A stretch of 34,045 nucleotides of DNA from Anaerolineales bacterium HSG24 (lineage in GTDB: Bacteria > Chloroflexota > Anaerolineae > 4572-78 > J111). Both the position numbers and the translations under genes were made by a program. The notes under the pieces were generated by a model. That model made no database searches and was not told the origin of the DNA. It saw nothing but the letters and a program-made list of their open reading frames with translations. Positions 8,124-16,689 of the stretch are shown here, piece by piece; within the stretch, counting starts at the first letter, position 1; every line of letters starts with the position of its first letter. Where the stretch lies: the NCBI GenBank assembly GCA_030377895.1, contig JAUCGB010000040.1, positions 1-34,045 of the forward strand, written 5' to 3'.

Positions 8124-9134
8124 CTAACTCCGATAACTTGCCGTATCTAAATGTGGCCCGACATGCCCAACCACAATTGATCGCCGATTATCAGGTCTCC
8201 GAAACTCCCTATCCTCATCAGCCCAAAAGTGGATTCGCCAATTATCATGCAAATCCTTTAAGTGGTGAGAAAAGGTACGGCTTTTTCCATCAGGGCAACG
8301 AAAGACCCGTTGCTTGCCATATTGTTGCATGGTTGGGTTACTTTCGTTACTGGCTTCGGTTAGCTCATTAAGATCAAAGATGTTGAATCCAGCCCCATCC
8401 GCCCAATTTTCACAGTAGGTTTCTAAACTACTCAGACGATCAATAATCTCTTGGATTCGTTCCAAACCAATATTTAAGGATCGAATTTGTCGTTTGGCAT
8501 TATCACAGAAAACAAGATGTGGGAACAAAGCTCGTAATCTCGATTCAAGAACTCGACCGGAGCGAATACCGTAGGTTTCATTGAGCCAAGGTTGATGGTT
8601 TTCTATATGGGCCAAGCGAGCAATATGTCTCACCGTTTGTTCTGTTTCTTCAATCGTGTCCTCTGCAATGCGTTGCACATTCAATTTAACCTCGTGAGTA
8701 TCCCAACATGGCTCGGTTGGCAAACTCACCCCCAATCCTTCAAGCAGAACCGCCGCGCCCAAGCCATGCACAATTTGCCCCTCAAAGCGGTACTCGATAA
8801 TGCTTCCCGCATGTTCAAACATGCCATTCTCTTCGGCAATCTCTTGAATGTCTTGTAGGTATTGGCCTTTTTGGGCATACCTGTTGATAATTCGTCGAAC
8901 CCCTGTAGGTATATCCTTGTTTTCTAGTGAAAGTACACGCCCAATAGGATAGCCCGGAAATAGCTCAAACTGAGAAAAACCATATTTGGTTCGCATAATA
9001 TCTGCCCCGTATCGGCCATATAGCGTTTGCAACATATCAGCCAATTCAATGAGCCATTGGGTGGCGATTTCGAGCGAAATATCGGGCCGACTCCGCTGGG
9101 CATCCACACATAGTTCGTTAAAGACAACGTTCAT
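8124..9134 (-). CDS. Unrecognised protein, third gene of the DUF262/DUF3696 operon
   Basis: 336 residues with no family I can name. No signal peptide or membrane segment is seen. The N-terminal two thirds look alpha-helical. The middle contains GLGAAVLLEGLGVSLP and a helix-rich stretch with many charged residues. The last 70 residues change character: PDGKSRTFSHHLKDLHDNWR, then RIHFWAD and the ending RSIVVGHVGPHLDT. This histidine- and aromatic-rich, beta-looking tail resembles small toxin or nuclease-like folds only in texture, so calling it the effector is inference. The ATG overlaps the TGA of the ATPase gene as ATGA (9131-9134), implying translational coupling and probably a fixed stoichiometry. 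It is the last gene before a strong terminator. Confidence 0.75.
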   Translation of the reverse strand: MNVVFNELCVDAQRSRPDISLEIATQWLIELADMLQTLYGRYGADIMRTKYGFSQFELFPGYPIGRVLSLENKDIPTGVRRIINRYAQKGQYLQDIQEIAEENGMFEHAGSIIEYRFEGQIVHGLGAAVLLEGLGVSLPTEPCWDTHEVKLNVQRIAEDTIEETEQTVRHIARLAHIENHQPWLNETYGIRSGRVLESRLRALFPHLVFCDNAKRQIRSLNIGLERIQEIIDRLSSLETYCENWADGAGFNIFDLNELTEASNESNPTMQQYGKQRVFRCPDGKSRTFSHHLKDLHDNWRIHFWADEDREFRRPDNRRSIVVGHVGPHLDTASYRS

Positions 9135-10246
9135 AATAGTTTATCCAGACTACGATCCCACTCATCAAAGAAATTTTCCGGCCAATGATCCAAGCGACCA
9201 AAGGCATCCATTTGGGGTGACGAGAAGCTGATGCCGTTTTGTAGAAAATCATCAGGCTGGGTGAAAAAATGGAGGGCGACTTGTTCCGGTTTTAAGATAT
9301 ATTCTCGGGTGGCGATACGAATTCCATTCAGAATATGGTCGCTATGAGTTTCCAGAATAATCTGTACCCCAGCACTGACCGCACGGGCGATAAGATGCCC
9401 CATTTGAGCTTGGCCTTTGGGGTGCAGATGGGCTTCTGGATTTTCGAGTAGGACTATGGCATTTGGTTGAGAGCTAAGAATAGCTACCAGAATCGGCAGG
9501 GTATATAAAATACCAAACCCAACGTTAGTGGGGCGACGAAACTCTGTTCCTCTATTGCCAATACTGACCTGCATCCGATCAATGTCACCCAAGGGGAGTA
9601 GTCGAATCTGGGTTCCCGGACTAATCTCATCCATCCAAGCCTGTACTTGGTCAAACAAACTAGAGTTAGCTATTTCATCAAAGGGGTGATGCATGGCGAT
9701 ATCAACCGATTGCCTACGATGCAACTCTAGATAATGGGCCGCAAACTCCCCTCTGCTCCCCATCTCGTTTCTGACCCGTACTAGATGGTTATCCATGTCA
9801 AACGAGGTACGCGGCCCAATTCGATCAGCTTGAATGTAGTGGCAATGGCTGGTGAACAGACCGGTTTCAAAAATATTGGCTGACCCTGTGACCTCGTAAA
9901 CACCATCTTGTAACACATTACCGCTCGAATCATAACCAAACATCCAGTTAGCCTGACTGTGTTTAGTGGTCAGGCCAATCCCGATCTTGTCTTCTAGGGC
10001 AAACTCACAAAAAATATCCTTACCCGTCCCCAACGTGACCAGTTCACCATTTAAGACAAGACTTTGCGGTGCTTGTTTGTCATCGACCAGCATGCCTTGC
10101 TGATAAGATTGCCGAAGCAGAGCCAGTGCCTGTAACACCGTCGATTTGCCCATGCTGTTAATGCCCGACAACATGGTCAGATGACGTAAGGGAATCGTTT
10201 TCTCCTTAAAACCTTTGAAGTTTAGTAATTGTAATGAATCAAGCAT
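9131..10246 (-). CDS. AAA/ABC-type ATPase with DUF3696-like C-terminus
   Basis: A 371-residue RecF/OLD-style ATPase without a fused TOPRIM domain. The N-terminus (LQLLNFKGFKEKTIPL) leads into a Walker A motif, GINSMGKST, at residues 28-36. Near the C-terminus come Walker B with catalytic acid (AIVLLENPEAHLHP) and the switch histidine motif ETHSDHILNG. The ending GRLDHWPENFFDEWDRSL is the signature I associate with DUF3696. GAGG precedes the ATG at 7 nt spacing, and the gene overlaps the upstream DUF262 gene by 8 bp. Such ATPases act as sensors or motors in many phage-defence operons; that role here is inferred from the neighbours. Confidence 0.85.
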   Translation of the reverse strand: MLDSLQLLNFKGFKEKTIPLRHLTMLSGINSMGKSTVLQALALLRQSYQQGMLVDDKQAPQSLVLNGELVTLGTGKDIFCEFALEDKIGIGLTTKHSQANWMFGYDSSGNVLQDGVYEVTGSANIFETGLFTSHCHYIQADRIGPRTSFDMDNHLVRVRNEMGSRGEFAAHYLELHRRQSVDIAMHHPFDEIANSSLFDQVQAWMDEISPGTQIRLLPLGDIDRMQVSIGNRGTEFRRPTNVGFGILYTLPILVAILSSQPNAIVLLENPEAHLHPKGQAQMGHLIARAVSAGVQIILETHSDHILNGIRIATREYILKPEQVALHFFTQPDDFLQNGISFSSPQMDAFGRLDHWPENFFDEWDRSLDKLL

Positions 10247-12791
10247 TTAGTACCTCTTTAATAATTCGTTCAATACCACTGAAGCGGATTTTGACCCGAC
10301 TAGGGTCACCAGTGCTGGTGGTGATGGCGTTAAAAAACTCTGCATTTTCCATTAAGTCGAGAAATTTATCGCCGAGCCGATCTTTATATTTTTTCTGTGT
10401 TAGCTTTTTGATTTGAGCATCATTCAAACGGTCTAAATTGACCGACCAAACCTCAAACAGGGCTTTACTGATGGGAGAACGTCGGGTTCGGCCTCGGTAC
10501 TGTTTCCGAAACGCTTTTTTACCCAAAATCTTATGGGCCGCGGCCATGGCCCGCTTGAACCGTCGACTCAGAGTATTTATATCTTTTTTGGGCATGCGGT
10601 TAATCTCCTGCATGCGGTCATTCAAAAACGGGTCAAGTTCGTCTCGTTTACCATAGTCGCTGTAATTTTTAATGGTAAAGGCCAAAAAGCGCAGGACACA
10701 TTCTCGGTCGGTCATGCGTTTGGGGCTAACACTCTTGTCGGTGGCTTGTAAAAACTCCTTGGTTTTCGCCAACTCTATCAGTAAATCAGTAGAATTTCCC
10801 AAGTTGAGCGCGTGCCGAATTTCCTGCCCAGATAGCGGCACACCACCAGTGTTGATGCGTTTGAAGATGTTAAACTTAACATTATGCGGCGTTCCCCGTT
10901 GCACCAGATAGAGGGTCACTTGGGTCTCTTCAATGCGGCGTTGCAGATTACGGGGCAACTCCTTAAAGGTTAAGCCATTGTAGTCGTTCCAAAACTCAAG
11001 ATTTTGTAACTTAAGGTCTTGCTCAATTATAAAGCGTTTTAAGGCGGTCAGACGCTGTAAGCCATCAATCACCAGCCACTTTTCGTCATCCGAGGCATCC
11101 ATGTAAAAGGCCGGTAAGGGGATACGAATCATGAGCGATTCAATCAAGCGGCTTTGGGCCACATCGCTCCATATTCCGCCCATGCGTTGAAAGTCGGGAT
11201 TGAGGTTAATTTCGTCATTTTTGATTCGCCTAATCAGCAAGTCAACTGTTAAGGGACGAGTGTCTACCCGAATCAAGGTCGGGTCAAACGGTTGTACTAC
11301 TCGCTGTTCGCCAGAATCCTCTGTTTCGTGGTCAATCCCTAAACTATGGTCTATGATAATGTTTACGTTATCTGTAGTTAGGTCTGGGTTTTGCTTTTCT
11401 TTCTCGTCAAAAACACCTTTTTCAGGTTCGACGCTCATTTCAATTTTCTCCTCTTGTTCTTCATTAATTTCTGATTCACGATTTGGTTGACTGCCAGTTA
11501 AAGGCCAGCCGCCATGTTGGTCGATAGTGCGATCTATCGCCTCCATCAGGATTTTGGTTTCGCGCACAGCGGCCACGATGCGTTTGTAATGCTCTATATC
11601 GTCGGGGGTGAGGGTGCGACCCGGTTTTAGTTGAATACCTCGACGGTCATACAGCCATTTGTAGCAGACCTGATAGTCACCAATATGGAAGTTCCAGACA
11701 GACTTCGGGACACCAGTAAAATAAGACCCATTCCTTTTGATGGTTTGGGTGTTGATATAGACTCGTCTCTTTTGCCAAGCGGTTGATTTGCCAATTGTAC
11801 CCATCGTTGTTCCGTTCTTACCGCTGATAAACTCGACTCCAGTTTGGGCCAAAGGAGAATCTTCTCCTTCAAGTGTCCATGAGGCGGCTTCGTAATCATC
11901 TTCGAGCAGATGCAGAGCTACCAAATCGGCTCCGAGTTGGGCCAGAGTGCGGAACAGGGTTAAATTGTTGGTTAGGGGTAAACGGGGAAAGTCGATTTTG
12001 AGGAATTCGGCGTACCGTTGGCGATAGGTGGGGCTGTGCAAAACGGCGTAAGCGTAATGGAAAATATCTTCGGGACCAAAGGTCTCTTGCAAATCACCTC
12101 GCCCATCGGTGATGAAGGAGAGGCTCAGTTTATCGACTATTTCTTGTACAAAATTTTTGCTAAGGTTGGGCCACCGACCTTTATCACTGAGTTTCCACGG
12201 TGAATCGACAGTTTCGAACAGATTATCTTCTTGTTCGGGATAACGATAAAGAGGCAATAGATAGGCTCCCTCCTCGTGGTTTGAAAAAAATATATAATTA
12301 TGCGTGATATTTCGACCGCATAATACATGCTGAAATGAGTCATTTAATCGCCTACTGGTACATAAACCTAGATTTTTACCAGAAAGCATATTTCGCATGG
12401 TTTCTCTTCTAGGTATGGCTATAAAGCCACCATTCCGCCCTGTATAGTACGTATGTTTATGGTCAAATGGACGATAAAGCATGGATGTAAAATATTTGGC
12501 CCCAAGTTTGTGGATTTTAACGTCTTGCTGTGCCGTATCAACAGTCCAACCACTATCACCTCCCACTAACCTATATCGTTTTTGGATATCTTTAACCTTG
12601 AGCCGCATGAAAGCCCTAATGACTTTTGTTATATCATCCTTATGTTCATGAATAGTTATGTTATCTCGCCCAGTATAAATTCCCATTGAATAAATTGGAA
12701 ATATTTCATTAATCTTAAAGCAAACCTGATATTCTACTGGTAATTCTAATTTTTGTACTTCATTAAAAGATATTTTTAGTTGATTGGTCAA
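10239..12791 (-). CDS. Type ISP specificity-like region fused to a DUF262 (GmrSD-N/ParB-like) domain
   Basis: 850 residues in two parts. Residues 1 to about 430 match by eye the C-terminal specificity region of type ISP/LlaBIII-like restriction enzymes: YRPFDHKHTYYTG at about 107, LGLCTSRR, then YFTGVPKSVWNFHIGDYQVC and KWLYDRRG near 350-385, and LTPDDIEHYKRIV. There is no methyltransferase NPPY/F motif and no helicase. A glutamate-rich linker follows (about 440-470). Residues about 508-800 are DUF262: NPDFQRMGGIW, VIDGLQRLTAL (a Q-to-L variant of the common DGQQR), FKRINTGGVPLSGQEIRHAL. No DUF1524 HNH module is present. The start is TTG at 12791 with AGGAAAG upstream, and an in-frame TAG at about 12800 excludes a longer form. 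DUF262 enzymes hydrolyse NTP and can cleave modified DNA; targeting by the N-terminal part is inferred. Confidence 0.8.
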   Translation of the reverse strand: MTNQLKISFNEVQKLELPVEYQVCFKINEIFPIYSMGIYTGRDNITIHEHKDDITKVIRAFMRLKVKDIQKRYRLVGGDSGWTVDTAQQDVKIHKLGAKYFTSMLYRPFDHKHTYYTGRNGGFIAIPRRETMRNMLSGKNLGLCTSRRLNDSFQHVLCGRNITHNYIFFSNHEEGAYLLPLYRYPEQEDNLFETVDSPWKLSDKGRWPNLSKNFVQEIVDKLSLSFITDGRGDLQETFGPEDIFHYAYAVLHSPTYRQRYAEFLKIDFPRLPLTNNLTLFRTLAQLGADLVALHLLEDDYEAASWTLEGEDSPLAQTGVEFISGKNGTTMGTIGKSTAWQKRRVYINTQTIKRNGSYFTGVPKSVWNFHIGDYQVCYKWLYDRRGIQLKPGRTLTPDDIEHYKRIVAAVRETKILMEAIDRTIDQHGGWPLTGSQPNRESEINEEQEEKIEMSVEPEKGVFDEKEKQNPDLTTDNVNIIIDHSLGIDHETEDSGEQRVVQPFDPTLIRVDTRPLTVDLLIRRIKNDEINLNPDFQRMGGIWSDVAQSRLIESLMIRIPLPAFYMDASDDEKWLVIDGLQRLTALKRFIIEQDLKLQNLEFWNDYNGLTFKELPRNLQRRIEETQVTLYLVQRGTPHNVKFNIFKRINTGGVPLSGQEIRHALNLGNSTDLLIELAKTKEFLQATDKSVSPKRMTDRECVLRFLAFTIKNYSDYGKRDELDPFLNDRMQEINRMPKKDINTLSRRFKRAMAAAHKILGKKAFRKQYRGRTRRSPISKALFEVWSVNLDRLNDAQIKKLTQKKYKDRLGDKFLDLMENAEFFNAITTSTGDPSRVKIRFSGIERIIKEVLNA

Positions 12792-12836
12792 TGGTCTTTC
12801 CTATAAGGGAGCTTTTATAGCGCAGATTCTATCTCT

Positions 12837-12842
12837 ATTATA
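12837..12842 (-). promoter_or_regulatory. Possible -10 element for the three-gene operon
   Basis: The minus strand reads TATAAT 45 nt before the TTG start, followed by an A/G-rich initiation region. No good -35 hexamer lies at 16-18 nt, so this is a half promoter and may need an activator. Confidence 0.4.
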
Positions 12843-13023
12843 CCTGTTTTTGATAAGACAGGCTAGTCCTAAATCGCTAGTCCACGGAACTGGCTAGAGC
12901 GACACATTTTATGCGGGAGGCTTTTTCTCGAAAACATGCTCAAAATTAACACCCTACTGAAGTGCCCATAAATGATTTTCTACCCATTTAAAAGGATAAA
13001 TTTGCGTCATAAGAATTACATAC

Positions 13024-13054
13024 AAAAAAGCACCCACCGGCTTGGTGGGTGCTT
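13024..13054 (-). terminator. Intrinsic terminator after the AAA ATPase gene
   Basis: On the minus strand AAGCACCCACC-AAGCC-GGTGGGTGCTT is followed by a T-run: a perfect 11 bp stem with a 5 nt loop, 41 bp beyond the stop at 13095. Confidence 0.9.
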
Positions 13055-13094
13055 GAATCCACTAATCTTAACAAATCTCTACTTCTGTTTTTGC

Positions 13095-14147
13095 CTACGA
13101 ACCAATCACAATCTGAATCTCGGAGCGATTGTCGCCAAACACATTGGAGAACCACAACTCACCTAGCTGGGTTTCATAATCTTCTAACAATCCTTGCAAT
13201 CGCCCGATTTGAATCGGCAGGACATGAATCTGGGTTTTTCCTTCTTGATTCAACTCGACCACTCGAATCTGTTTTTGGTCAACATAATCCAATAATACTG
13301 GAGAATGGGTCGTAAGTAGTGCCTGTACCCGTTTGCCGTCGATGCCATTGGTAACCGCGTCGGTCAAAATTTCGATCATGCGATATAATACCCACGGATG
13401 CACGCCATTCTCAAGCTCTTCAAAGCAAACCAAACTCGGCGTATCCACCTGATACAGCGCAGTCAAAAAAGCCAATGTCCGTAAAGCCCCATCCGAGACC
13501 TCGGAGGCGGGGATAGGATAGTTGGAATATTTATCCACCAGGTCTAAACCGAAGTAGGTCCGATGGAACTTGCTCTGTTCGTTGAGTTTAATCTTAGAAA
13601 CGTTTGGCACCATCTCCACAAACAACGATTGAAGCATCTCAAATCGCTCCGGTTTTTCCTTTTTTAAGATGGCTAATTCGTTGGCAATCCCCTCTCCAGT
13701 TGGGGAGAGAGAGGTCGGTTTCTCTTCTAACGACATGAGAGCCGAACTAAAATGGTAAGGCACCACGCGGTCAATGGATTGTAGCACAGGCTCAGGTACC
13801 GGGCCAACTTCAGAGGGAAACTCTATACTATATTTTAGGTCATTCCCTCCTATTTTCATAGAGACACTAAAGCCCATGTATTTGGTATCCCGTCGCCAAA
13901 ACTTATCCATCCAATTTTGATATTTGGTCAAACGGGCCGCTCCCTCCAAAATACGACTCGGCGCGGCGGTTACGGTCTCATCACCATGTTTGCCCCGCCA
14001 TTTCATCAAGTGAGACATCACAAACAAGGCTTCACATACATTCGATTTGCCCGTATTATTTGGGCCAATCAGAACGGTAAGCGGTTCTAGGTCGATAGTA
14101 ACATTGTGTAAACTTTTATAACGTTTAATATTGACTTTTGTAAGCAT
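13095..14147 (-). CDS. AAA family ATPase (RecF/AAA_21-like)
   Basis: A 350-residue P-loop ATPase: Walker A GPNNTGKSN at residues 28-36, ABC-type signature EVSDGALRTLAFL, Walker B LVCFEELENGVHP and switch histidine LLTTHSPVLLDYV. This is the SMC-like ATPase class common in overcoming-lysogenisation-defect-type and other defence or repair systems. No nuclease domain is fused, and the usual small DUF4276 partner is not adjacent. It follows the glycosidase-like gene by 19 bp. Its Shine-Dalgarno AAGGAG (14163-14168) overlaps that gene's stop codon, with a longish 15 nt spacing, so the pair is probably co-transcribed. It is separated by a terminator from the DUF262 operon downstream. Confidence 0.85.
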   Translation of the reverse strand: MLTKVNIKRYKSLHNVTIDLEPLTVLIGPNNTGKSNVCEALFVMSHLMKWRGKHGDETVTAAPSRILEGAARLTKYQNWMDKFWRRDTKYMGFSVSMKIGGNDLKYSIEFPSEVGPVPEPVLQSIDRVVPYHFSSALMSLEEKPTSLSPTGEGIANELAILKKEKPERFEMLQSLFVEMVPNVSKIKLNEQSKFHRTYFGLDLVDKYSNYPIPASEVSDGALRTLAFLTALYQVDTPSLVCFEELENGVHPWVLYRMIEILTDAVTNGIDGKRVQALLTTHSPVLLDYVDQKQIRVVELNQEGKTQIHVLPIQIGRLQGLLEDYETQLGELWFSNVFGDNRSEIQIVIGS

Positions 14148-14166
14148 ATTTCTTTATTATAACTCC

Positions 14167-15999
14167 TTATTGTACCGTAAATGGCAACTTCGGCTCAAAA
14201 CGTACCCAAGCCTCATCATTACCCCCTAAACAGGAATCTTTTTTGGCAAAACATATTGATAGTTGCAGGGTATGCGCCCCCGCGTCATTAAAGGCCATTC
14301 CATCCTCATGCCGAAAGGTCTCCCCGGCTTGAATGAGGCCGTTGTCCCAACTAGTCTGAAAATTGCCGGTGTCGGACAGTAGCCCCAAAATGCCAAACGG
14401 AACTGGCTCAGGGCTGATATTGGTTACTTCGATTTTGACGAACACCTGCTCCCCAATACCGTAGCGGTCCCGCCCATCTCGCAAACTCAGGCTAACCTGT
14501 ACACTGCTCGGATCGACAATCGGCTCAAATACCAGTTTAGTAAATTGACCGCCAAGAGGAATTTCAAACGTTTCCCCCAAAAATTCGATTTTATAAACCC
14601 CGTTGACATTAGCATACGTTTCCACCCCGCCGACCCCATATTCGGCTTTACTGCCGCTAGTCAGTCGTTCGGTAGCTCCGTCCGGTTTGAAAACGGTGAT
14701 TGTTTCATTGGCAACGCCGATATCCATAATCAACAACGGCAAGCCTTGACCATGCGTAATTGTGTAACTCCATCGGCTCGATTTGTCTTTAGAGGCTACT
14801 TCTGGCATGGCGGTAGCTGATTTGGCCGTTTGTAACTCGCTGATTGAACTAGAGTCGCTGGTCGGTTTGGCTTTTGGTGTCGTTTCGATAACAGTTGCTG
14901 GTGTGGTCGGTTTGACCGCGGCTGAATCCATGAGAGGGATGGGCGTTTTTTGATTGGGATCGATAGGAATAATCTGCTGGAAGGCTTCAATCCGATCCAT
15001 AATCGGGCCGAGATGCTCAAAAGTGTCCCATTCGGGTTTGCCAGTTGCGCCAGTCACAAAAAGACAAGCCCCCAAGACATAGTCGTCTTTCATCAGTTCA
15101 TTGTTGTACCATTGCAAGCTCTGCCAATAATTATCAACCGGAATCGGTGAGGAAACAACCCCGCCCGGAATATCGGACGGAACCGTGACCTCGTGCGCCC
15201 ACGGGCCAATATCAAGCGACGGCCCACCCCACACGCCTTGGGTCATGCCACATTCGGTGATAATGACGGTGTGCTTGTCACCGTATTTTTGCCGGATACC
15301 ACTGTTCATAACCCGACGATAACGCAGACAACGCCACATGCCGTCGTTGCCCCGCCCCTCGCCACCGGGGACCAGATTGTGCGGCTCAGATGGGCCATTC
15401 AAACCGATATTATGGAGCCGATCCATGGTCGGCCAATCATACTCATGCATACCCAAATATTTGTACAGTTCTAAGGTGCCTTCATACAGCCTGAGCCACT
15501 GCGGGCCGTTGCCGTTCCCTTGCCCAAAGTTAAAGGCGAGCGGTTCAAATCCGGCGGAGAGCATCTTCTCGCCAAAGGCGATTTGGTACTCGTTGTACAG
15601 TTTATGGGTGTTATCGTCGCTCCATTCGGGAAAAACTTCGTTGAGCGATTCCCATGCATCAACCAATGGTTTGCCATTGAGATGGTTTCGTGATTGATTA
15701 ATCTCCTCCCGCAAGATACGCTCGGCCATCTCCACGCCCCGTTTGCGAGCATCTTGAGCCGTGCCGCCGCTCAATTGTCCAAAATCTTGCGGATGAACGA
15801 ACAAACGGGCAATCAAAAAGGTGTCGGGGGATTCTTGTTTCATGCGCTTAAATACATCCACACTAAAATCGAGCGTTTTGACGATTTTTGGTTTAACCCG
15901 ATGAATCGCCTCAAACGCGCCCGGATGCGGCCCGTTAATATGGAATCCAAACTTGTGATTATAGAAGGTATCAAACTTGTGGTAACGTTGATTATACAT
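14167..15999 (-). CDS. (Beta/alpha)8 glycoside-hydrolase-like protein with C-terminal Ig-like domains
   Basis: 610 residues. The first ~340 look like a clan GH-A barrel: GFHINGPHPGAFEAIHRVKP at the N-terminus, AWESLNEVF with Asn120-Glu121 as the likely acid/base pair, and VIITECGMT with Glu249 as the likely nucleophile. A low-complexity Thr/Ser/Ala linker (about 365-425) leads to two beta domains (about 425-500 and 505-610). The last of these looks like an Ig-type fold with conserved V-T-N (IEVTNISPEPVPFG). There is no signal peptide, so either export is unconventional or the protein acts inside the cell. An AAGGA site lies 11-12 nt before the ATG. The substrate cannot be deduced, and the exact GH family is not recognised. 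Confidence 0.7.
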   Translation of the reverse strand: MYNQRYHKFDTFYNHKFGFHINGPHPGAFEAIHRVKPKIVKTLDFSVDVFKRMKQESPDTFLIARLFVHPQDFGQLSGGTAQDARKRGVEMAERILREEINQSRNHLNGKPLVDAWESLNEVFPEWSDDNTHKLYNEYQIAFGEKMLSAGFEPLAFNFGQGNGNGPQWLRLYEGTLELYKYLGMHEYDWPTMDRLHNIGLNGPSEPHNLVPGGEGRGNDGMWRCLRYRRVMNSGIRQKYGDKHTVIITECGMTQGVWGGPSLDIGPWAHEVTVPSDIPGGVVSSPIPVDNYWQSLQWYNNELMKDDYVLGACLFVTGATGKPEWDTFEHLGPIMDRIEAFQQIIPIDPNQKTPIPLMDSAAVKPTTPATVIETTPKAKPTSDSSSISELQTAKSATAMPEVASKDKSSRWSYTITHGQGLPLLIMDIGVANETITVFKPDGATERLTSGSKAEYGVGGVETYANVNGVYKIEFLGETFEIPLGGQFTKLVFEPIVDPSSVQVSLSLRDGRDRYGIGEQVFVKIEVTNISPEPVPFGILGLLSDTGNFQTSWDNGLIQAGETFRHEDGMAFNDAGAHTLQLSICFAKKDSCLGGNDEAWVRFEPKLPFTVQ

Positions 16000-16133
16000 G
16001 GGATTTTTCGTCCTTGATTATTCTTATATTAAATTGAGGCTCTACATTAAAAAAGCGTTATTTTCGGAGAGTGCTGTTGCCGTAGGTAGCGTCTATAGTT
16101 GTTCAGATAAACATTTTCAGTCGTTACCTTCCC

Positions 16134-16268
16134 GGGCTATCAACGTAAGCCGAGATATGTAGCACATGCTTCAGCCTGTGCCGCACAGTCTAAAGACTGT
16201 GTTACGATATTATCTGTCGCACGTTAAGTTGATAGCCCCTTCCCGCAAGTTCAAAACTTGCGGGAAGG
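16134..16268. repeat. Inverted-repeat element plus perfect hairpins
   Basis: GGGCTATCAAC (16134-16144) is mirrored exactly by GTTGATAGCCC (16228-16238). Inside is the hairpin CACAGTCT-AA-AGACTGTG (16184-16101 region, i.e. 16184-16201). Directly adjoining is CCTTCCCGCAAGTT-CAA-AACTTGCGGGAAGG (16238-16268), a perfect 14 bp stem. These look like REP/MITE-type debris and may also stop transcription from the TraB-family gene. Confidence 0.65.
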
Positions 16269-16473
16269 TTGGTCTTGAATTGAAAATTATTTTCTGAAAG
16301 ACTGTAAGGTGAGACTGACTGCACACATGGACATCATCAGTATATAATAAACGAAATAAGAGAATTAGGCAAGGGTTGGGCAACTTTGGGGTATGAATGT
16401 CGGAGCGCAGTTATCCGGCCTGCAATACAGGGAATGGGTATTAATTAACATGTGCATTGTGTCGGAAATTATG

Positions 16474-16634
16474 GTAGGGGCTACCCGTAGGGGGGCGGTC
16501 TGATTTTGGAACGTACATCCATGTTCTCTCCGCCCCTGCCTCGCCCGTCATTCCGTAGATTCAGGGCGAGGCAAGGCGGGCGGATTGGAGTTCTGATTTC
16601 AAACCAACGCTACACCGCCTTGCCTAGCCCCTAC
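16474..16634. repeat. 161 bp element bounded by 10 bp inverted repeats
   Basis: GTAGGGGCTA (16474-16483) is mirrored by TAGCCCCTAC (16625-16634). Inside, GCCTCGCCC and GGGCGAGGC form a strong hairpin around 16538-16573. It is non-coding, and no second copy is seen in the window. Confidence 0.55.
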
Positions 16635-16689
16635 GATTGCCAAACGCGCAACTCATTTAGGACTCATTCCAGGTTATCAGTCACCACGC

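Larger units (their letters stand above)
12792..13094. other. Intergenic stretch between the two ATPase loci
   Basis: It contains the candidate -10 at 12837, a CTAG-rich imperfect palindrome at about 12862-12900 and the terminator at 13024-13054. No gene is seen; short open frames here lack ribosome binding sites. Confidence 0.6.
16000..16689. other. 690 bp intergenic region with two palindromic repeat clusters
   Basis: No gene is seen. Two structured blocks (16134-16268 and 16474-16634) are listed separately. The 16270-16470 stretch between them shows no clear signal beyond A/T-rich sequence upstream of the glycosidase-like gene's transcription direction. The region separates convergent-independent minus-strand units and may contain the promoter for 15999 and the terminator for 16690. 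Confidence 0.6.

Noticed and set aside
8124..12791. Assignment of the operon to PARIS, Gabija or Septu
   Set aside because: No TOPRIM/DUF4435, UvrD-like helicase or HNH partner is visible; the ATPase alone is not enough for such a name.
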